From NCBI GenBank assembly GCA_030831375.1, contig JAURLF010000206.1, forward strand, positions 1-5,754: DNA of 5,754 bases, read 5' to 3'. The notes below the pieces were generated by a model. That model worked only from the letters and a program-made list of their open reading frames with translations. It was not told the origin of the DNA and made no database searches. Numbering within the stretch: position 1 is the stretch's first letter; each line of letters starts with the position of its first letter. This stretch comes from Gaiellales bacterium. Lineage in GTDB: Bacteria > Actinomycetota > Thermoleophilia > Gaiellales > F1-60-MAGs149. The translations under genes were made by a program, and so were the position numbers. Shown one piece after another: positions 1-4,430 of the stretch.

Positions 1-2
1 AC

Positions 3-209
3 CGCCTGCGCGCGCGCCGCTCGGGCGCCACGCGCCACGTCGACGTGCACGTCGTCGTCGACCCGGACATGAGCGTGCGCGACTCGCACGCGATCGCCGA
101 CCGCATCGAGGACGCGGTCGAGGCGCGACTGCCGTCCGCGGACGTGGTGGTGCACATCGAGCCGGCCGGGGCCGTGCCCGAGACGGACTCGCGCGTCGAG
201 GGGCGCTAG
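3..209 (+). CDS. Cation diffusion facilitator (CDF) metal transporter, C-terminal end (5' partial)
   Basis: This is the last 68 codons of a gene that begins before the window, ending in TAG at 207-209. The fragment matches the cytoplasmic dimerisation domain of CDF transporters, which export divalent metals (Zn, Fe, Mn, Co) by proton antiport. It shows the usual strand-helix-strand order: HVDVHVVVDPDMSV (fragment residues 12-25), a helix beginning DSHAIADRIEDAVEARLP (27-44), then DVVVHIEP (47-54). The histidines at 12, 16, 29 and 51 lie where family members bind regulatory metal. The transmembrane part, which decides metal specificity, is outside the window, so the substrate cannot be given. 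A short charged tail follows the domain. The gene is convergent with ferritin and their stop codons overlap. Family assignment is fairly secure despite the short fragment. Confidence 0.85.
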   Translation, partial: RLRARRSGATRHVDVHVVVDPDMSVRDSHAIADRIEDAVEARLPSADVVVHIEPAGAVPETDSRVEGR

Positions 210-745
210 AGCGCGCCGCCGGCCGCCGGCGGCGCGGTCGGGTCGGCGCCGCCGCCCCCGGCCTTCGCCGCCTCGCGGCTCAGGTAGTCCTCGACCAGGA
301 GCACGTTCGAGCCGGCGTGCTCCACGACCTTCAGCAGATCCTGCATGGAGGAGACCTCCTCGACCTGCTCCTTCAGGAACCACTGCATGAACTGCTCGGC
401 CTGGTAGTCGGAGGCCGCGCGCGCCGCGTTGGCCATCGCGGTGATCTGATCGGTCACGCGCCGCTCCTGCTCGAGCGCGAGCCGGATCGGCTCGGCCGGG
501 TCGTCGAACGCGGAGCGGGGCTCGGCGACGCCCGGCAGGCGCGCCTCGCGGTCCGTGTCCATCTGGAACTGCAGCAGCATCATCGCGTGGTTGCGCTCCT
601 CGACGGCCTGCCGGTAGAAGAACGCGGCGAGCTCGGGAAGCGTCTCCTGGTCGAACCAGGCTGCGACGGCGATGTACTGCTGCGAGGCGGAGAACTCGTT
701 GCCGACCTGCGCGGCGAGCAGGGCGGTGAAGTCGGAATCGGCCAT
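206..745 (-). CDS. Non-haem ferritin (iron storage, ferroxidase-competent)
   Basis: The 179-residue product is a ferritin: 24 subunits form a hollow cytosolic shell that oxidises Fe(II) and stores it as mineral. All expected ferroxidase residues are visible and fall at the numbers used for E. coli FtnA: E17, Y24, E50, H53, E94 and Q127 for sites A and B, and E49, E126, E129 and E130 for the third iron site. The four-helix ferritin fold covers about residues 5-140, followed by a helix-E-like segment (about 145-160). The last 18 residues are a Gly/Ala/Pro tail (GGGGADPTAPPAAGGAL), reminiscent of the extended C-termini of actinobacterial BfrB-type ferritins. There is no haem-ligand methionine of the bacterioferritin kind in the expected helix-B position. 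ATG at 743-745 is chosen because the ferritin helix begins immediately and a TAAGGT box lies 6 nt upstream. The gene probably has its own promoter, although a small gene lies 47 nt upstream on the same strand. Confidence 0.95.
   Translation of the reverse strand: MADSDFTALLAAQVGNEFSASQQYIAVAAWFDQETLPELAAFFYRQAVEERNHAMMLLQFQMDTDREARLPGVAEPRSAFDDPAEPIRLALEQERRVTDQITAMANAARAASDYQAEQFMQWFLKEQVEEVSSMQDLLKVVEHAGSNVLLVEDYLSREAAKAGGGGADPTAPPAAGGAL
212..236 (+). terminator. Perfect GC hairpin just past the CDF stop, inside the ferritin 3' end
   Basis: CGCGCCGCC (212-220) and GGCGGCGCG (228-236) form a perfect 9-bp stem around a 7-nt loop, starting 3 nt after the transporter's TAG. No T tract follows, so it would be a U-less terminator or an mRNA 3'-end stabiliser for the transporter transcript. 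On the other strand the same bases encode part of the Ala/Gly/Pro tail of ferritin. In such GC-rich DNA a stem like this can also arise from codon bias alone. Confidence 0.4.
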
Positions 746-751
746 GCCCGC

Positions 752-757
752 ACCTTA
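752..757 (-). promoter_or_regulatory. Putative -10 box for leaderless ferritin mRNA
   Basis: Read on the minus strand, TAAGGT (757 down to 752) fits the actinobacterial TAnnnT -10 pattern. It is followed by 6 nt and then the ferritin ATG, the spacing expected if transcription begins at the start codon. No -35 resembling TTGACA is seen. An alternative reading is that AAGGTG acts as a weak Shine-Dalgarno 5 nt from the ATG, so the assignment is not unique. Confidence 0.45.
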
Positions 758-765
758 GTCGTTCG

Positions 766-779
766 GAGCCGGACGGCTC
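766..779 (-). terminator. Short hairpin between the small gene and ferritin
   Basis: Read on the minus strand, GAGCC-GTCC-GGCTC forms a 5-bp stem with a tetraloop. It lies 13 nt beyond the stop of the small upstream gene and 8 nt before the ferritin -10-like box. It could be a weak U-less terminator or a regulator-binding palindrome covering the -35 region. Five base pairs is short, so confidence is low. Confidence 0.3.
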
Positions 780-788
780 GCGGCGGTT

Positions 789-800
789 CCGCCTAGGCGG
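789..800. repeat. 12-bp perfect palindrome over the stop of the small gene
   Basis: CCGCCTAGGCGG is its own reverse complement and contains the TAG stop of the small minus-strand gene at 793-795. It could be a protein-binding site or chance in GC-rich DNA. The stem would have no loop, so it is not a good RNA hairpin. Confidence 0.3.
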
Positions 801-1014
801 CCCACTCCAGCCCGCCCTCGTCCTCGAGGTCGAACCACTGGCGGATGGCGGGCAGCCGGCCCGGGTCGGTCGGCTCATCGACCCGGACGTAGTCGACGGG
901 CAGGTAGTCGCGCAGCGGCATCGCCGCCTCGAGCCCGGCGTTGCGCCGCCGCAGATCGAGATGCTCTGCGATCGCCTCCGTGAAGATGGTCCTGACGTAC
1001 TCCTCCGACGCCAC
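793..1014 (-). CDS. Small protein of unknown function (73 aa)
   Basis: I do not recognise this product. The reading frame is open further upstream, but the best start is GTG at 1014-1012, because AGGAGG lies 5 nt before it (1025-1020) and nothing comparable precedes other starts. The 73-residue protein is acidic, with no signal peptide or membrane segment. Its N-terminal part (EEYVRTIFTEAIAEHLDLRRRNAGLEAAMPL, residues 4-34, apart from the last few) looks amphipathic and helical. Its C-terminal half is aspartate- and proline-rich with aromatic residues (DYLPVDYV, 36-43; IRQWFDLEDE, 57-66) and ends in EWAA. It lies 47 nt upstream of ferritin on the same strand, so low-level co-transcription is possible, but a link to iron is only proximity. 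The RBS, codon bias and gap-filling position support a real gene. Confidence 0.65.
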   Translation of the reverse strand: MASEEYVRTIFTEAIAEHLDLRRRNAGLEAAMPLRDYLPVDYVRVDEPTDPGRLPAIRQWFDLEDEGGLEWAA

Positions 1015-1019
1015 GAGAT

Positions 1020-1025
1020 CCTCCT
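1020..1025 (-). promoter_or_regulatory. Shine-Dalgarno AGGAGG deciding the start of the small gene
   Basis: On the minus strand AGGAGG is followed by 5 nt and the GTG at 1014-1012. It is one of only two strong Shine-Dalgarno sites next to a start in the window. It rules against longer versions of the frame that would run back into the divergent membrane-protein gene. A second purine-rich stretch (1050-1041) lies further upstream. Confidence 0.7.
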
Positions 1026-1050
1026 GCTCGCGGTGGTGTTTCCTCCTCCG

Positions 1051-1056
1051 AAGATA
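1051..1056 (-). promoter_or_regulatory. Putative -10 box of the small minus-strand gene
   Basis: On the minus strand TATCTT (1056 down to 1051) fits TAnnnT. It would place the transcript start near 1044, giving a leader of about 30 nt that contains the RBS. No good -35 is seen at normal spacing. The 13-nt palindrome at 1061-1073 would lie in the -35/-10 spacer. Confidence 0.35.
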
Positions 1057-1060
1057 CCGA

Positions 1061-1073
1061 CCGGGGTCCCCGG
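1061..1073. promoter_or_regulatory. Inverted repeat in the divergent intergenic region, possible operator
   Basis: CCGGGG-T-CCCCGG is a perfect 6-bp inverted repeat around one base. It sits in the 127-bp region between two divergent genes, 4 nt upstream of the minus-strand TATCTT box, where a bound repressor would block that promoter. It is short for a regulator site and no family is recognised. Confidence 0.3.
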
Positions 1074-1129
1074 AACACCTGTAGCCGGTTCGCCATCGAG
1101 TCCGGGCGGCGACGCATCCGCACCCCGTG

Positions 1130-1135
1130 TACAGT
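1130..1135 (+). promoter_or_regulatory. Putative -10 box for leaderless membrane-protein mRNA
   Basis: TACAGT fits TAnnnT and is followed by 6 nt and a GTG at 1142. That geometry predicts transcription starting at the GTG itself. It also means the earlier in-frame GTG at 1127 lies upstream of the transcript. No Shine-Dalgarno precedes either GTG, and no clear -35 is visible. Confidence 0.5.
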
Positions 1136-1141
1136 CGCCCG

Positions 1142-1978
1142 GTGCGCATCGTCGGGTACATCGTCGGCGGCCTCGTCGTCCTGTTCGGCCTGACGCCGCT
1201 GCTGCTCGGCCTGGGCATCGTCGGCTACGTGCGCGACCTCGAGCCCCTCGAGATCCCGCTCCAGGGCTTCGAGGCCCCGCCCGAGGCGATCGCCGTCGTC
1301 TCGCCCGAGTTCGGGATCGACGCGGCCGACATCCCGTCGCAGCTGGCCGATGCCCGCGTCTTCCTGCAGCTGCGCCCCACTGCGGGCTCGAGCCCGCTGT
1401 TCATCGGCCTCGCCCCGTCGGCGGACATCCAGCGCTACCTGCGCAACGCGCCGATCGCCACGCTCGAGACGACCGAGGCCTCGATCGCCCCCGCCACCGG
1501 CTCCGCCGCGGACACGGCACCCGGCCCTGAGCCGCAGGTGCTGCTGCGCGACGTGCAGGACGGCGTCGACGTCGACCTCGTGCTGCAGCCGGGCGCCAAG
1601 CGCAAGGTCCAGCCGCCGGCGAGCCGGGCCTTCTGGACGCGCCAGGTCGAGGTCGCCGAGGACGGCCGCATCGAGCTGTCGCTCGCCGACCTCGAGGGCG
1701 ACGACGTCCGCATCGTCGTGATGCGGCAGGACGGCCGGCCCGGCATCGCGACCGACGCCCTCGTGCGCTTCAAGGTGCCGATCGTGATGAGCGCCGGCTG
1801 GGTGCTGCTCGTGGTCGGCCTGCTCTCGGTCGGGATCGGCGCGCTGATCATCGTGCTGATCGCCGCGCTCGGCGGACGCTCGGCCCCGCCCCCGCCGTCG
1901 GCGCCGGCGGCGGGCTCGACACCGCTGCCTGGGCCCGGTGCGCCCGCGGTCGACACCGGACCGCCCAACGGCCCGTAG
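1142..1978 (+). CDS. Unknown protein with two membrane segments, extracytoplasmic domain and Pro-rich tail
   Basis: I do not recognise the family. The 278-residue product begins with a hydrophobic segment almost at its first residue (about 3-30, RIVGYIVGGLVVLFGLTP then LLLGLGIVGYV). A region of about 180 residues follows, predicted outside the membrane, rich in acidic residues and alternating hydrophobics (for example VDVDLVLQP and the stretch from RQVEVAEDGRIELSL), suggesting beta structure. A second strong membrane segment spans about 214-243 (from IVMSAGWVLLVVG to LIIVLIAAL). The last 33 residues are a low-complexity Pro/Ala/Gly tail, presumably cytoplasmic. GTG at 1142 is preferred over the in-frame GTG at 1127, because 1127 overlaps the likely -10 box and adds only five residues before the membrane helix. 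The single transmembrane anchor at each end recalls cell-envelope proteins of Gram-positive bacteria, but no function can be assigned. No catalytic motif is seen. Confidence 0.85.
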   Translation: MRIVGYIVGGLVVLFGLTPLLLGLGIVGYVRDLEPLEIPLQGFEAPPEAIAVVSPEFGIDAADIPSQLADARVFLQLRPTAGSSPLFIGLAPSADIQRYLRNAPIATLETTEASIAPATGSAADTAPGPEPQVLLRDVQDGVDVDLVLQPGAKRKVQPPASRAFWTRQVEVAEDGRIELSLADLEGDDVRIVVMRQDGRPGIATDALVRFKVPIVMSAGWVLLVVGLLSVGIGALIIVLIAALGGRSAPPPPSAPAAGSTPLPGPGAPAVDTGPPNGP

Positions 1979-1988
1979 CGTTTTCGAC

Positions 1989-1994
1989 TACCCT
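1989..1994 (+). promoter_or_regulatory. Putative -10 box of the SRP RNA gene
   Basis: TACCCT fits TAnnnT and ends 4 nt before the first paired base of the SRP RNA (1999), so initiation about 6-7 nt downstream would fall at about 2000-2001. It lies 10 nt after the stop codon of the membrane-protein gene, just after a TTTT run. No TTGACA-like -35 is seen. Confidence 0.45.
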
Positions 1995-1998
1995 GCGC

Positions 1999-2273
1999 GG
2001 TGGCCGTGCTAGGCGGGGAGTTCGCGGTTCCCTGTACCGGAAAATCCGCTTCAGCCGGGCACAAGTCCCTTCTTCGGGGGCGACGAGGAGTTCGGGGTCC
2101 CTCCCGGAGCGTCGAGGGTCAGGTCCCGCGCGATCGGCATTCTTGAACCGTGTCAGGTCCGGAAGGAAGCAGCACTCAGAGAGCCAGCCGGTGCGCCGCG
2201 GTTCAGCCTGATCGGAGCGACGGGCAGGGGAACCGGGCCACCTCCCGCCCACAACGGAGGGTGCACGGCCACC
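1999..2273 (+). ncRNA. ffs: Signal recognition particle RNA, long bacterial type with Alu domain
   Basis: This RNA is the scaffold of the signal recognition particle, which binds Ffh and delivers nascent membrane and secreted proteins to FtsY. The diagnostic S-domain core is at 2152-2173: GTCAGGTCC, the GGAA tetraloop (2161-2164), then GGAAGCAGC. TGAACCG (2144-2150) pairs with CGGTTCA (2199-2205), and CGATCGGC (2131-2138) pairs with GCCTGATCG (2206-2214, one bulge). The ends pair perfectly over 11 bp: GGTGGCCGTGC (1999-2009) with GCACGGCCACC (2263-2273). The 5' part has the Alu-domain signature CTAGGCGGGGAG...CCCTGTACC (2009-2038) known from Bacillus scRNA. A local hairpin on the 5' arm (CGACG 2081-2085 with CGTCG 2110-2114, inner CGGG/CCCG) corresponds to the extra hairpin of Gram-positive SRP RNAs. 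Exact mature ends are uncertain by several bases. Its place upstream of dnaX is the classical one. Confidence 0.95.
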
Positions 2274-2280
2274 TCAGCTC

Positions 2281-2304
2281 CCCCCGGGCCGTCCGGCCCG
2301 GGGG
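2281..2304 (+). terminator. Perfect 10-bp GC hairpin between SRP RNA and dnaX
   Basis: CCCCCGGGCC (2281-2290), loop GTCC, GGCCCGGGGG (2295-2304) is a perfect, very stable stem-loop 8 nt after the SRP RNA end. No T tract follows, so it would be a U-less (I-type) terminator or a 3'-end processing barrier for the SRP RNA. It also occupies the place where the -35 of the dnaX promoter should lie, since the dnaX -10-like box begins 7 nt after it. Confidence 0.6.
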
Positions 2305-2311
2305 CGGCTGG

Positions 2312-2317
2312 TAGGCT
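2312..2317 (+). promoter_or_regulatory. Putative -10 box for leaderless dnaX mRNA
   Basis: TAGGCT fits TAnnnT and is followed by 7 nt and the GTG start of dnaX at 2325. No Shine-Dalgarno is present; the intervening bases are CACCTCC, which cannot pair with the 16S 3' end. Leaderless initiation on GTG is therefore the simplest reading. Confidence 0.5.
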
Positions 2318-2324
2318 CACCTCC

Positions 2325-4121
2325 GTGTCCGCGCTGTACCGCCGCTACCGCCCCCAGGACCTCGCGCACGTCGTCGGCCAGCGGCACGTGGTGCGCACCC
2401 TGTCGAACGCGATCGAGCAGGGCAAGGTGCGCCACGCGTACCTCTTCTCCGGGCCGCGCGGCACGGGCAAGACGTCGATCGCGAAGATCCTCGGCAAGTC
2501 GCTCAACTGCCAGGCCGCGGACGGCCCGACCGCCTCGCCGTGCCTCGAGTGCGAGTCGTGCCGGACGATCCAGGACGGCACCGCCCTCGACGTGCTCGAG
2601 CTCGACGCGGCCTCGAACCGCGGCATCGACGACATCCGCGACATCCGCGATCGCGTCGCGCAGCAGCCGGTGCTCGGCCGCAGCCGCGTCTACATCCTCG
2701 ACGAGGCGCACTCCCTGACGACGGACGCGGCGAACGCGCTCCTGAAGACGCTCGAGGAGCCGCCGGAGCACGTCGTCTTCATCCTCTGCACCACGGAGCC
2801 GCACCGGCTGCCGGACACGGTGCGGGGCCGCTGCCAGTCATTCGCCTTCCTGCGCCCCACCGCCGACGAGCTGGTGGAGGCGCTGCGGCGCGTCGCCGAC
2901 GCCGAGTCGATCACGGCCGACGACGACGCGCTGCGGCTGATCGCCCGCCACGCGGGCGGCTCGTTCCGCGACGCGATCTCGACGCTCGACCAGCTGGCCG
3001 CCGCCGGCGACGGCGCGCTCGACGCGGTCTCCGCCCAGGCGATCCTCGGCGTCGTGCCCGACGAGGTGCTGACGGAGCTCGTCGGGCATGTCCTCGACGG
3101 CGACGCGCGCGCCGCACTGAGCCTGCTCGACGCCCTCGTCGAGGGAGGCCAGGACCTCGGCCGGCTCGTGCGCGATCTCGTCGACCGCCTGCGGCTCGTC
3201 CTGCTCGCCGTCGAGCTGGGCGCGCCGCCGCGCAGCGCGATGCTCGGGCAGGCCGCCGACGCCGCCGTCCGCGACGCGGCCGCCCGGATGGGCGAGACCG
3301 CGGCCCTGCAGATGGTCGACGGCCTGCTCGCGGTCGAGGCGGACCTGCGCATGGGCGGCGACGCCCGCCTCGCGCTCGAGGTGCTCCTGATCAAGGCGTG
3401 CCGACCGGCGGCCGACCGCTCGCTCGACGGCGCGCTGCGCCGCCTCGACGCGCTCGAGGGCGGCGCGACCGTCGCCGCGCCCCCGATCGCCCCTGCGCCG
3501 CCGGCACCCGCCGCCGCGCCGGAGCCCGCGGCCGTGGAGCCCGCGGCCGTGGAGCCCGCCGCGTCCGCCGACAACCCGCCTTTCGACATCGCCCCCGCGC
3601 CGGAGCCGGACCCGCTTCCCGCGTCGTCCGAGGCGCCGGCGGTGCCCGAGCCCACGCCCCAGCCCGTCGCCGCAACACCCGCCGCGCCGCCGCCCCCGAC
3701 CGAGGGGGTCGAGCTCGGCCCCGCGGAGCTCCTCGACGTCTGGGACGCCGTGCTCGGCCGCGTCAGCCCGAAGCTGCGCTCGATCCTGAACCCGGCACGG
3801 CCCCTGCGCCTCGAGCGCGGTGCCGTCGTGATCGGGTTCCCGGCCGAGGCGCAGTTCCAGAAGAGCTCCGCCGACCGCGACCACAACCGCGCCGAGGTCG
3901 CGCAGGCGATGTCCGCCGCGCTCGGCGCCACCGTCCGCATCGTGCTCGAGACGCTGCCCGAGGACGGGCCGCCCGCGCCGCCGCCCGCGAGCGCGGGCGT
4001 GCCGTCGGCCGAGCCGACGCCGGATGCCGATGATGATGAGTTCGACCCCGTCACCCGCGAGGAGGAGTTCGTCCGCAGCCTCGTGGAGACGCTCGACGCC
4101 AGCGAGGAGGACCCCGAGTGA
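2325..4121 (+). CDS. dnaX: DNA polymerase III subunit tau (clamp-loader ATPase)
   Basis: DnaX is the AAA+ motor of the clamp loader, which places the beta sliding clamp on primed DNA and ties the polymerases to the helicase. The 598-residue product shows the family order: N-terminal MSALYRRYRP, Walker A GPRGTGKTS (43-51), zinc cysteines C62, C73, C76 and C79, Walker B with ILDEAH (124-129), sensor 1 around CTTEPH (155-160), the RC motif with arginine finger R169, and sensor 2 R215 in GGSFRDAISTLDQL. The collar domain runs to about residue 365. A long Ala/Pro/Glu linker (about 385-460) follows, then a conserved C-terminal domain (about 465-545, from LGPAELLDVWDAVLGRV) and an acidic end. The GTG start gives the canonical N-terminus directly. 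No A-rich slippage site is seen, so a frameshifted gamma form is not predicted. The stop overlaps the ybaB start (GTGA). Confidence 0.97.
   Translation: MSALYRRYRPQDLAHVVGQRHVVRTLSNAIEQGKVRHAYLFSGPRGTGKTSIAKILGKSLNCQAADGPTASPCLECESCRTIQDGTALDVLELDAASNRGIDDIRDIRDRVAQQPVLGRSRVYILDEAHSLTTDAANALLKTLEEPPEHVVFILCTTEPHRLPDTVRGRCQSFAFLRPTADELVEALRRVADAESITADDDALRLIARHAGGSFRDAISTLDQLAAAGDGALDAVSAQAILGVVPDEVLTELVGHVLDGDARAALSLLDALVEGGQDLGRLVRDLVDRLRLVLLAVELGAPPRSAMLGQAADAAVRDAAARMGETAALQMVDGLLAVEADLRMGGDARLALEVLLIKACRPAADRSLDGALRRLDALEGGATVAAPPIAPAPPAPAAAPEPAAVEPAAVEPAASADNPPFDIAPAPEPDPLPASSEAPAVPEPTPQPVAATPAAPPPPTEGVELGPAELLDVWDAVLGRVSPKLRSILNPARPLRLERGAVVIGFPAEAQFQKSSADRDHNRAEVAQAMSAALGATVRIVLETLPEDGPPAPPPASAGVPSAEPTPDADDDEFDPVTREEEFVRSLVETLDASEEDPE
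3522..3559 (+). repeat. 15-nt tandem repeat in the dnaX linker
   Basis: GAGCCCGCGGCCGTG occurs at 3522-3536 and again, identically, at 3537-3551, followed by a partial third copy GAGCCCGC (3552-3559). It encodes EPAAV-EPAAV-EPAA in the flexible linker. In-frame units of 15 nt can expand or shrink without breaking dnaX, so this is a likely length-variable spot. Confidence 0.8.
4104..4110 (+). promoter_or_regulatory. Shine-Dalgarno of ybaB inside the dnaX 3' end
   Basis: GAGGAGG is followed by 7 nt and the GTG start of ybaB (4118). The bases also encode acidic residues near the DnaX C-terminus. Together with the GTGA overlap, this supports translational coupling and fixes the start. Confidence 0.75.
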
Positions 4122-4423
4122 ACCAGAAGGCGATGATGCGGCAGCTGCAGCAGATGCAGACCGCGATGGCCCAGGCCCAGGCCGAGCTGGCCGAGGCGGA
4201 GGTGACGGGCCAGGCCGGCAACGGCCTCGTGACGGTGACCTGCACGGGCGCCGGTGAGTGGCGCTCCGTCACGATCGACCCGAAGCTGATCGACCCCGAC
4301 GACCCGGACATGCTCCAGGACCTCGTGCTCGCCGCGCTCAACGACGCGAAGGAGAACGCGGAGCGCATGCAGCAGGAGCGGCTCGGCCCGCTCACCCAGG
4401 GCCTGTCCCTGCCGGGCCTCTAG
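4118..4423 (+). CDS. ybaB: YbaB/EbfC family nucleoid-associated protein
   Basis: The 101-residue product has the usual length and layout of the YbaB/EbfC family, small dimeric proteins that bind DNA and are usually encoded between dnaX and recR. An N-terminal coiled helix rich in Gln, Met and Ala (MNQKAMMRQLQQMQTAMAQ, then AQAELAEAEV) is followed by the beta region with GNGLVTVTCTGAGEWRSVTIDP (about 34-55). Next come the acidic turn LIDPDDPDMLQDLVLAALNDA and a C-terminal helix. GNGLV, the I-D-P turn and LQDLVLAALNDA are the family signature. The GTG start overlaps the dnaX TGA and has a good Shine-Dalgarno 7 nt upstream. The gene ends 7 nt before recR. Its precise cellular job is poorly defined even in model species; roles in nucleoid structure and in RecR-related repair have been proposed. 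Confidence 0.93.
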   Translation: MNQKAMMRQLQQMQTAMAQAQAELAEAEVTGQAGNGLVTVTCTGAGEWRSVTIDPKLIDPDDPDMLQDLVLAALNDAKENAERMQQERLGPLTQGLSLPGL

Positions 4424-4430
4424 GGCCGCG

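Noticed and set aside
1072..1100. An ECF-sigma-like promoter starting with GGAAC on the plus strand
   Set aside because: GGAAC at 1072-1076 has no convincing partner -10 at the usual distance, and the plus-strand gene already has a better TACAGT box.
1015..1218. An N-terminal extension of the small minus-strand gene to an ATG at 1218
   Set aside because: It would overlap the divergent membrane-protein gene by about 77 bp, and the strong AGGAGG 5 nt before GTG 1014 marks the start.
2075..2114. An apparent extra insertion in the 5' arm of the SRP RNA
   Set aside because: The local CGACG/CGTCG hairpin sits where Bacillus-type SRP RNAs also have an extra hairpin, so it is normal architecture and not a novelty.
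2317..2324. TCACCTCC directly before the dnaX GTG, identical to the 16S anti-Shine-Dalgarno
   Set aside because: It cannot serve as an RBS, and with the predicted start at the GTG it would not be transcribed. An 8-nt match is most likely chance.
3400..3900. A programmed frameshift producing the short gamma form of DnaX
   Set aside because: No A-rich slippery heptamer or A run is present in the linker region.
2540..4033. A 497-codon plus-strand frame inside dnaX
   Set aside because: Its product is almost entirely Arg/Ala/Pro/Gly, the typical out-of-frame reading of high-GC coding DNA; dnaX in the other frame is certain.
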